Assembly: GCA_002404055.1 (NCBI GenBank)
Contig: DHIZ01000224.1
Location: 1 to 19,744 of the forward strand
Length of the DNA stretch: 19,744 bases
Origin: Chloroflexi bacterium UBA4733
GTDB taxonomy: Bacteria; Chloroflexota; UBA4733
Direction: 5' to 3'
Shown: piece after piece, positions 13,707 to 19,744 of the stretch
Layout: the number at the start of each line of letters is the position of its first letter
Numbering within the stretch: position 1 is the stretch's first letter
Notes under the pieces: model-generated
The model's input: only the letters and a program-made list of their open reading frames with translations
Told to the model about the DNA's origin: nothing
Database searches by the model: none
Position numbers and translations under genes: made by a program

Positions 13707-15692
13707 CTACCGCATCACCTCAGCGCTTGTCAGGCGGCCAGCCACCAAAGGGGCAACGTCACGCCAGTCAAAACTCTCAAGAAGGCCAGGGAAGAGATAG
13801 TCAGGGAGCATTTCCAGCTGTTCCGGGCGCGCGTAGAGTCGCTGGGTCATCATCTCGTCGAGGTCCGGCACCGGCGCTTCAAGCTCCAGTGCTATAACTG
13901 TGGGATCCAGCGCCGCTGCGAGGTAGCCGCGAAATGCACCGCGACCGGTCCCAAAGAGGTGTATAGGCCGTTCGCCAAGCTGCAGTTCGGAGTCGGCGCG
14001 TACGAACTCTATGGCTCGCAGGACATCGTAGACGGCCATAGCCGGCAAGCTGTCATCCAGCCAAAGCAGGTCACAGGCCAGCTTGTAGCGCGTGTTGTGC
14101 AGGGGAGAATGCGACGTCAGCACGTCCCGCGGCGTTAGCACCCCCGTGCCTCGCACGTCCAGCGCCAGTACTGCCTGCCCGGCTCGGACCCGCTGCAAGC
14201 ACCAGTCGCGCCGTTGCTCCAGGTCGACAGTGCCCTGGTCGAAGAGCGCGATGACGAGTGAGGCAAAGCGGTCGGTCGCCGGGCGCAACAGCACACCAGC
14301 GTTGAGCACATCCTCTTCCGACCACCAGAAACCGTGCAACACCGACACCCCATCAGCCGGCGGACCCGGCAGCCAGCGCGGGAAGAACTCGCGGGCCGGG
14401 CGGCGACCACGCTGCACCAGATCCTCCAGCCGGCGGCGGGCCGTTTCAGCACGCTCCGCGCCAGAGTGCGGTGCCCGGCGCGCCCGATATTCGGCTAGAT
14501 TGAGATCGAAGACCCGCCGCGTCCCTGGCCGGTCGAGCAGGACCTGGCCGCTATCCGTACACTGCAGCGCACCGGCATCAAAGGGGTGAGGCTCGCTGTG
14601 ATCTACCGATGCGCGGTCGCGCCCGAGCAGATGCTGGACGAAGAACGCGGTCGCCGCCTGGGCGAGCTGCGGGTGGAACTGGTGCGTGCAGGTCGCGCGG
14701 ACCAGTTCCAGATTCTGCTCGGTGCCCAGCACACCGTAAACACGCCGGGCCCGCTCCACCGTGGCGACGGCGCCTTCGATGTTGAAGAAATCGTAGTCGG
14801 CAGCCAGCACCAGCGCCGGCCGCGGCGCCATCACGATGAGGCAGTCTTCGTGGTCGATGCCGGCCGCTGTCCCGCCGGGCAGGTGCTGCTCGGCATCCTG
14901 GGCCTGACCGGTCCACATGTAGTCGCGGCGACGGCTGAGTGAGGTCGCCGGAGCGACCGCCGCCAGACGCGACTCCAATAGCATCATCCAGGCGGTTTGC
15001 GTGCCGCCACCGCTGCTGCCCGTCATGCCGATGCGCGCGGCGTCGACCTCCGGCCTCTGGCAGAGATAGTCGATGGCCCGCCGAGCGTCCTGCACGAAGT
15101 AGCGAATGATCGAGTGCCCGAGCCACCAGCACTGATATCCGGCGTAGGTGTGCTCCGCTGTGCCCCAACGAACGTCCTCCCGTCCAGAGCCATCCAAATA
15201 GCTCTTTCGCTCGCCTTGGCCGTAGGGGTCGAGGGCCAGCACAACCAGACCATTGCGCGCCAGTCTTTGGCACACTGCCTGGTAAGTCGGGTGCGCCTTG
15301 GCCGCCTCGGCATGGCCGCAGGCGAAGAGCACCGCCCCGGTGGGTTGCGTCAAGTTCGCCGGCAGATAGAGGTTCGCCGTGACGAACACCTCCGGCATAC
15401 TCTGATAGATCACCTTCTCGACAACGAAGCCGTCGCCCTGAACCGTCCCCCGTTCTTCGGGATTGAGCGGCGTGTCGGAGGGTGGCATGCCGCCGATAGC
15501 CGCCAGCGTGCGAGCGCGCACTTGCTCCTGCCAGGCGTACACCTGCGCCGCCGTTACCAGGCGATCCTTGTACCGCTCCCCTTGCTCGAAGAGCGCCTCC
15601 GAACGGCGGTACACATGACGCTGCAACTGGAAAGACACGTCGTAATAGCCGTCAAGGTGGGGACGGAAGCCGAGCGGAATCGCTGCAGTCAC
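13707..15692 (-). CDS. Two-domain acetyl-esterase-like alpha/beta hydrolase
   Basis: This 661-residue protein contains two alpha/beta-hydrolase domains. The first (about 90-355) resembles the acetyl xylan esterase / dienelactone hydrolase group: VLFACGHAEA, LALDPYGQGERKS, IGMTGSSGGGTQTAW with nucleophile Ser 227 in GSSGG, PRPALVLAADYDFFN with a probable acid, and ATCTHQFHP with the probable catalytic His. The second (about 445-650) repeats the fold (GFWWSEEDVLNAGVLL, LALDVRGTGVLTPR) but its elbow is GTGRG (581-585), with glycine in place of the nucleophilic serine, so it is probably catalytically dead. Start GTG 15692 follows GAAGGGAA. No signal peptide is visible, so it is likely cytoplasmic. 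Substrate is probably an acetylated sugar or similar ester; this is inferred from family and the nearby sugar genes. Confidence 0.8.
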   Translation of the reverse strand: MTAAIPLGFRPHLDGYYDVSFQLQRHVYRRSEALFEQGERYKDRLVTAAQVYAWQEQVRARTLAAIGGMPPSDTPLNPEERGTVQGDGFVVEKVIYQSMPEVFVTANLYLPANLTQPTGAVLFACGHAEAAKAHPTYQAVCQRLARNGLVVLALDPYGQGERKSYLDGSGREDVRWGTAEHTYAGYQCWWLGHSIIRYFVQDARRAIDYLCQRPEVDAARIGMTGSSGGGTQTAWMMLLESRLAAVAPATSLSRRRDYMWTGQAQDAEQHLPGGTAAGIDHEDCLIVMAPRPALVLAADYDFFNIEGAVATVERARRVYGVLGTEQNLELVRATCTHQFHPQLAQAATAFFVQHLLGRDRASVDHSEPHPFDAGALQCTDSGQVLLDRPGTRRVFDLNLAEYRARRAPHSGAERAETARRRLEDLVQRGRRPAREFFPRWLPGPPADGVSVLHGFWWSEEDVLNAGVLLRPATDRFASLVIALFDQGTVDLEQRRDWCLQRVRAGQAVLALDVRGTGVLTPRDVLTSHSPLHNTRYKLACDLLWLDDSLPAMAVYDVLRAIEFVRADSELQLGERPIHLFGTGRGAFRGYLAAALDPTVIALELEAPVPDLDEMMTQRLYARPEQLEMLPDYLFPGLLESFDWRDVAPLVAGRLTSAEVMR

Positions 15693-16052
15693 GGTGGTGT
15701 TCCCTTCTATGCCGGACGACCGGTCTAGCTTGCCGGTTCACTGGCAGCCCCGCTCAGGAGTCTCGCCAGCGATTGCACAAGACTGTAGCCGCTTGCTGTC
15801 TTGCAAGCAATTAGCTGTCGTCCAGCGACCACGCGGTCTGCCGCCAATCACCATAGCACTGTCCTACCTGAGGGTGAAAGCGACCGCAGTCGCCCTCGTC
15901 GCTTGGCGGAGGGTGCCCTCTGGTCCCGCAGTCGCCGCCTTATCGAATTAGCCGATCCGCCTGCCCCCCCCATTGGTCCACCCTGCCGGGTGTGGTAGCG
16001 TAGTGGCATAAGGCGACAGTGGTCGTCTACGCCGCAGCATGAGGTACCACGG
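15693..16052. other. Divergent intergenic region with repeats
   Basis: This 360-base gap separates divergent genes (esterase on the minus strand, Uma2 on the plus strand) and should hold both promoters. I found no convincing -35/-10 pair. The clearest structure is the pair of GACTGCGG-type repeats at 15880-15940. Short open frames crossing it have no family resemblance. Confidence 0.5.
15880..15940. repeat. Short copy of the GACTGCGGTC repeat family
   Basis: GCGACCGCAGTCGCCC (15880-15895) is identical over 16 bases to one arm of the palindrome at 13597-13612. It contains its own hairpin (GCGAC, four bases, GTCGC). A second, weaker unit CCCGCAGTCGCCGCC lies at 15926-15940, and GAGGG/CCCTC forms a small stem between them. 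It is probably a decayed or partial copy of the larger element. Confidence 0.6.
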
Positions 16053-16664
16053 ATGCCGCTGAACGTCGTTGCACCCTGGGCGGAGCCTGTCACCGGCCAA
16101 CGTGGGTTGTTGACTGCCGACGACTTGGCGCACTTGCCCGACGACCGCTGGAATTACGAACTCGTTGAGGGAAGGCTGGTGCGAATGCCGCCACCGGGGA
16201 GCCGGCACGGCCTGTTCGGGATGAAGCTTGCGTTGGCAATCGGCAACTTCGTCGAGGCACGGGCCCTGGGAGTCGTCTTCTTAGCGGAGACTGGATTCCT
16301 GCTCAGCCGGGCCGATGAGGCCGATACCGTCCTGGGAGCCGACATCGCCTACGTTCGCCAGGAGACCTTGCCGCCACCGGAGAGACCCGAATGGTTGGGC
16401 TATCTCCGCCTGGCGCCCGACCTGGTGGTCGAGATGGCCTCGCCAACGCAGTTTCGGCCCGAACTGGACGCGAAGGCTCGGGCCTGGCTGGCTGCAGGTG
16501 TGCGGCTCGTCTGGGTCGTCTGGCCACGCCGAGAAGTAGTCGACGTTTGGCGCGGGGACAGCGTCGCTCCATTCGCCACCGTCGGCGTTGGAGGCGCGTT
16601 AGACGGCGCCGATATCTTGCCGGGCTTCACCTTCCCGGTGGCCGACCTCTTTAACTTTGATTAG
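16053..16664 (+). CDS. Uma2-family (DUF820) putative restriction-endonuclease-fold protein
   Basis: This 203-residue protein matches the Uma2 family: LLTADDLAHLPDDRWNYELVEGRLVRM at the start (the YELVEGRL motif), SRHGLFGMKLALAIGNFV, then LGADIAYVRQE, APDLVVEMASPT and KARAWLAAGVRLVWVVWP. The Asp in GADIAYV and the Glu in LVVEMASP, followed by the downstream lysine, fit the PD-(D/E)XK nuclease core, and the VDVWRGD segment is also typical. The family is widespread and multicopy in Cyanobacteria and Chloroflexota; its biological role is not established. ATG 16053 was chosen, with GAGG upstream. It is complete and shows no lesion, unlike its downstream neighbours. Confidence 0.88.
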   Translation: MPLNVVAPWAEPVTGQRGLLTADDLAHLPDDRWNYELVEGRLVRMPPPGSRHGLFGMKLALAIGNFVEARALGVVFLAETGFLLSRADEADTVLGADIAYVRQETLPPPERPEWLGYLRLAPDLVVEMASPTQFRPELDAKARAWLAAGVRLVWVVWPRREVVDVWRGDSVAPFATVGVGGALDGADILPGFTFPVADLFNFD

Positions 16665-16755
16665 GGCGTGCCTGGCGACCTGCCGGGGCCGATCACTTCG
16701 GGACCGCGATGGTCATTGCACGCAATGCCGTCGACCGCACCCAGTGACCGCTCCC

Positions 16756-17180
16756 TACTGCCAGCGCAGGTCCAGTTCCTCCAGGATCCCCCGCAGACCG
16801 GCGAAAGACTCTCGGCTGCCTTGCTCTTTGCTGCCGCCGGCCGGTTGGTAGTGCGTTTCCAGGGCGATCACGCCGCTGTAGCCGTCGTGCTGCAAGGCGG
16901 TCAACTGGCCGCGATAGTCGCCTGGCCGCTGCCGATGGGTTGCCAGGCTGAGGAATCGTCGGCCTGGCGGACGGCGTCCTTGACGTGGACATGGCTGATC
17001 CAGGGACGCACGGCGGCGTAGCCATCGGGGTAGGGGTGTTCCTCGCCGGAGACGAGCGCATTGCCGATATCCCAGATCGAGCGTAGCGCCGGCGAATTGA
17101 CCGCCAGCATGAGGTCCCGCGTCTCAGCGCCGGTCCCCACCAGGCAACTCTTGACATTCTCGAAGCCGAGCAGCACGCTG
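16756..17180 (-). pseudogene. Sugar phosphate isomerase/epimerase, 5'-truncated and frameshifted
   Basis: Two frames together encode the C-terminal half of an AP-endonuclease-2-like TIM-barrel sugar isomerase. The first reads LLGFENVKSCLVGTGAETRD, then LRSIWDIGNALVSGEEHPYP, then RPWISHVHVKDAV and PIGSGQ. The second continues GDYRGQLTALQHDGYSGVIALETHY to a stop at 16756. FENVK, WDIGN, HVHVKD and ALETHY are the metal-binding strand motifs of the family. The frame shifts at about 16918-16923, where one G appears to be missing from what should be GGCCAGGGCGAC. The N-terminal 100 or so residues are absent because the sequence changes at about 17175 into a LacI-type gene on the other strand. It is non-functional. 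It was probably once divergent from that regulator. Confidence 0.8.
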
Positions 17181-17617
17181 GACTGCCGGCGGGTATGGAG
17201 GCGGTGACGCACGGCGGTGACTGGGCAGCAGGAGCGCATATTGCCGCGCAGCAGTTGCTCAGTCCCTCCTCTGGCGCGCGACCGACGGCGCTGTTCGCCA
17301 CGAACGATCTGCTAGCCATCGGGGCGATGCGAGCGATCCGCGACTGGGGCTTACGCATCCCTGAGCAGATTGCCGTCGTTGGTTGCGACGACGCCGAGTT
17401 CGCCGGCTATCAGGAGCCGCCCTTGACGACCGTCCATCTGCCCATCGAAGAGATGGCAGTCCGGGCGACCTCCATCCTGCTCGACCTGATCCGCCAGCGC
17501 GTGACGGCGCCGATCCAGGGGTCGTTTCCGGCCCATCTGGCGGTACGCCGCTCCAGCGGACCGCCCGCGAGAATAGGGGAAGTTGAGCAAGGGTTAACAG
17601 GGCCGCGACTGCCGTGA
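17177..17617 (+). pseudogene. LacI-family regulator, N-terminally truncated
   Basis: The frame encodes the C-terminal lobe of a LacI/PurR sugar-sensing domain: AGLPAGMEAV, HGGDWAAGAHIAAQQLL, PTALFATNDLLAIGAMRAIRD, LRIPEQIAVVGCDDAEFAGY, PPLTTVHLPIEEMAVRATSILLDLI and AVRRSSGPP. The PTALFATNDLLAIG and VVGCDD motifs are diagnostic. The DNA-binding head and first sugar-binding lobe, about 200 residues, are missing. ATG 17195 is only the first methionine left in frame, and homology extends upstream of it to about 17177. The last residues after RRSSGPP run into the inverted-repeat arm at 17602 and are not family-like. It cannot bind DNA as a regulator. Confidence 0.8.
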
Positions 17618-17778
17618 AAGTCCCCAACCAACCGAGCTGCTATCCGACGACCAGGCGCTACTTTCATTGGTGGTGGTCGTCCGAAGGACGGGGGTTACTG
17701 CGGTCTTGGAGGGGCCTCCGGCACGGCAGTGCTGTCTTTGGGTCGGGGGCGCCCACGCAGTGGGACCTCAGTCGCGGC
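17602..17778. repeat. 177-bp element bounded by GCCGCGACTG inverted repeats
   Basis: GCCGCGACTG at 17602-17611 and its exact complement at 17769-17778 enclose 157 bases without a gene; ACTGCGGTC occurs inside at about 17696. The same terminal motif bounds the palindrome at 13522-13645. One arm supplies the last codons and stop of the LacI remnant and the other covers the stop codon of the threonine aldolase, so insertion may have defined both 3' ends. Confidence 0.55.
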
Positions 17779-18796
17779 TCTGTCCTCCAGCCACCAATCG
17801 TCCCGCCACCTGCTCCGCCGCGTGCAGCGCCTGCTCGATATCGTCCGCCGCGATGCCGTAGTGAGTCACGAAGCGGATGCGCCGGGCGCCGATGTGCAGG
17901 GCCAGGACACCGCGCTCCGCCAGCAGCGTTACGCCAGCGGCGGCCGCTGCTGCGGTCGGCAGGTCAGCCATGACGATGTTGGTCTGCACCGTCTCCAGCG
18001 CCACCTCAAAGCCATCCAGACGTAACAGCCCTTCTGCCAGGCGCCGCGCGTCGGCGTGGTCCTCCGCCAGACGCTCGGTCATCGTGTCGAGCGCCACCAG
18101 CACTGCGGCGGCCAGCACGCCGGCCTGACGCATGCCGCCGCCCAGTTGCTTGCGCCTGCGGCGCGCGCGCGCGATGAACTCGCTACTCCCCGTCAGCAGT
18201 GAGCCAACCGGCGCCGCCAGCCCTTTGGAGAAGCAGAAGTTGACGCTGTCGGCTGTCTCCGCCAGGTCCCGCGCCGGCACACCGAGGGCAACGGCAGCGT
18301 TGAAGATACGGGCACCGTCCAGGTGGACGGAGAGGCCATAGTGATCCGCTACGTCCCGAATTCGGCGCAGCTCGACGGGCGTGCTGACCACGCCGCCGGC
18401 GTAGTTATGGCTGTTCTCCACGCAGATCAGCCGCGTACCGGGCGTGTCGATGGACGTGCCCTGGATGGACGCCGCCACCCGTTCGGCATCGAGCTTGCCG
18501 TTGGCATCAGGCAGCACGTGGGCGACCAGTCCTCCCAACTCTGCCAGGCCGCCAACCTCGTTTAAAAAGATGTGAGAGTTCTCGCCCAGCATGACGCTCT
18601 CGCCGGGCCGGCAATGGGTGGTGATGGCGGCGAGGTTGCCCATAGTCCCGGTCGGCACGAAGAGGCCGGCTTCTTTGCCCAGGAGCACCGCGCCGCGTTG
18701 TTCGAGCGCGTTGATCGTCGGGTCTTCCCCGAAAACGTCGTCGCCCACGGCCGCTTTGGCCATCGCCTCGCGCATCTCCGCTGTCGGCATCGTCAC
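17768..18796 (-). CDS. ltaE: Low-specificity L-threonine aldolase, N-terminus cut by a stop codon
   Basis: The 342-residue frame is a fold-type I PLP enzyme that cleaves threonine or allo-threonine to glycine and acetaldehyde. It has [62 protein letters not shown] and [14 protein letters not shown], where the lysine forms the PLP Schiff base, then [17 protein letters not shown]. The usual N-terminus [12 protein letters not shown] is interrupted. Upstream the same frame reads M(TTG 18829)-P-P-R-I-D, a TGA at 18809-18811 where Leu is expected, then R-S-D-T-V-T. AGGAG (18838-18842) sits eight bases before that TTG, marking the original start. The open frame now begins at GTG 18796 and lacks the RSDT segment near the active site, so activity is doubtful. 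It lies between decayed sugar genes. Confidence 0.8.
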   Translation of the reverse strand: MTMPTAEMREAMAKAAVGDDVFGEDPTINALEQRGAVLLGKEAGLFVPTGTMGNLAAITTHCRPGESVMLGENSHIFLNEVGGLAELGGLVAHVLPDANGKLDAERVAASIQGTSIDTPGTRLICVENSHNYAGGVVSTPVELRRIRDVADHYGLSVHLDGARIFNAAVALGVPARDLAETADSVNFCFSKGLAAPVGSLLTGSSEFIARARRRRKQLGGGMRQAGVLAAAVLVALDTMTERLAEDHADARRLAEGLLRLDGFEVALETVQTNIVMADLPTAAAAAAGVTLLAERGVLALHIGARRIRFVTHYGIAADDIEQALHAAEQVAGRLVAGGQSRD

Positions 18797-18921
18797 CGTG
18801 TCGCTACGTCAATCAATCCTGGGGGGCAAGGCCGACACTCCTCTCAGGGCAATTTCACCACCCTGCGCGGTGAGATAGGATGGCGGGGTAGCCGAGGCGG
18901 GCTCGGTTGGTGGGGAGGGAA

Positions 18922-18942
18922 CGATCGGCTTATTGCCGAACG
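18922..18942 (-). terminator. Hairpin just past the solute-binding protein gene
   Basis: CGATCGGC, a TTATT loop and GCCGAACG form an 8-position stem with one mismatch, five bases beyond the stop codon at 18948 on the minus strand. There is no run of U after it, so it may only mark the transcript end or protect the 3' end. Confidence 0.35.
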
Positions 18943-18947
18943 ATGCC

Positions 18948-19744
18948 TTAGCCCTTACCGAGCTGTTTCGCCAACTGTGCCGTGCAAAGCTGCTGCAACT
19001 GGCTGAGCGCATCTTGCGCTGTGAGCTGCCCCTGGAAGACCTTGATATACTGCGTTTGCCAGTTGTCCGAGAAAAAACCTTCAATGGGATCGACCGGGTC
19101 GGCCCAGAACTCGTCGGCGGTGGTCGTCGACTGCGTGTAGAAATCGAGTCCGGGGTACTGCTTGACGTTGACTTTGGCCAGGAAGGACTTGCGACCGCCG
19201 AGCCAGCCCTCCCCATCGAAGATGATCTGCTCGGACGCCTCGCCGGTGAGGTACTCCGCGAAGGCGAATGCCTGATCCGGGTGCGGCGATCCCTTGGGAA
19301 GAACAGCGAAGTGTCCACCGGCGGACTGGATTTTCTTGCCCTTGCGGTCGGCGCTCACGGGCGCCCAGGTGTACACATAGTGCTTGGTCGGGGCCAGTTG
19401 AGTGAGGGAGCCGGGCGTCCAGTAGCCGTTGATTTGCATCGCCTGGGTGCCCATAACAATGCCCGCTTTGGCGCCGGTCCACTTGCCGTTCGTCTTGCGG
19501 AAGGTCTGGTCTGCACCGCAGCGTAGCCGCCGGCGGCGTCGTAGAAGCTCTTGATCGTGGTAAGCGCATCCGTGAGTTGCGGAGTCACCAGGTTGAACTT
19601 CCCGGCGCCTTCGTCGTAATAGCCGGTCCCCAAACCAAAGGACGGCCCCCAGAAGAAGGGATCACCACCAGATGCGGAGCCGCCCATAGCGTCCAATGGG
19701 TCTAAGCCAAGCTGGGTAATCGCCTTAGGAGCCGTCACGGAATA
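18948..19744 (-). pseudogene. Sugar ABC transporter substrate-binding protein, frameshifted, partial
   Basis: The minus-strand frame is open to the window edge and reads AITQLGLDPLDAMGGSASGG, then PFFWGPSFGLGTGYYDEGAG and LTDALTTIKSFYDAAGGYAA. It then loses frame and resumes as DQTFRKTNGKWTGAKAGIVMGTQAMQINGYW through HFAVLPKGSPHPDQAFAFAEYLTGEASEQIIF to TAQLAKQLGKG. Both parts match the C-terminal half of an extracellular solute-binding protein family 1 member (sugar or oligosaccharide uptake). The break is at 19512-19517 and one missing base would explain it. The N-terminus with lipoprotein signal lies outside the window. With the isomerase and LacI remnants it points to a former carbohydrate uptake locus. 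Confidence 0.8.

Overview
The window is high-GC, gene-dense bacterial DNA. Protein signatures suggest Chloroflexota, perhaps near Thermomicrobia: a secreted FGYP-motif protein, a short XerD-like recombinase, small MYELWD and FFRIVRT families, and Uma2. That placement is inferred from protein style only; no rRNA or marker gene is present. No tRNA, rRNA or CRISPR array was seen.

Layout. (1) 1-1476: the end of one secreted protein and a complete tandem paralogue. (2) 1546-6233: an accessory island. It opens with a frameshifted tyrosine recombinase preceded by a conserved 34-bp leader. It carries an S24/S26-like peptidase, a two-gene minus-strand operon of small unknown proteins, an AbrB/RelE-type toxin-antitoxin pair, a pRiA4b ORF-3-like protein and a 194-aa unknown. 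It closes with a second copy of the recombinase leader and 5' end, broken and abutting an internally deleted IS4-family transposase, then a cluster of hairpins. (3) 6234-9393: two divergent nucleotidyltransferases, an acetyltransferase that has lost its acetyl-CoA loop, and a HicB-type antitoxin without a visible complete HicA. (4) 9456-12949: a two-gene operon for an asymmetric heterodimeric ABC exporter. (5) 12950-17778: a two-domain esterase and a Uma2 nuclease separated by gene-free spacers that hold related palindromic repeats. (6) 16756-19744: a decaying carbohydrate locus with a truncated and frameshifted sugar isomerase, a truncated LacI regulator, a threonine aldolase with a nonsense codon near its start, and a frameshifted sugar-binding protein running off the window.

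The dominant theme is gene decay among mobile-element debris. At least seven loci carry visible lesions: frameshifts, a nonsense codon, an in-frame deletion, and a double 5' truncation of divergent genes. Read or assembly error could explain single-base lesions but not the clean in-frame deletion, the duplicated leader or the head-to-head truncation. The most promising candidates for something undescribed are the recombinase-bracketed island, the paired nucleotidyltransferases, and the GACTGCGGTC palindrome family.
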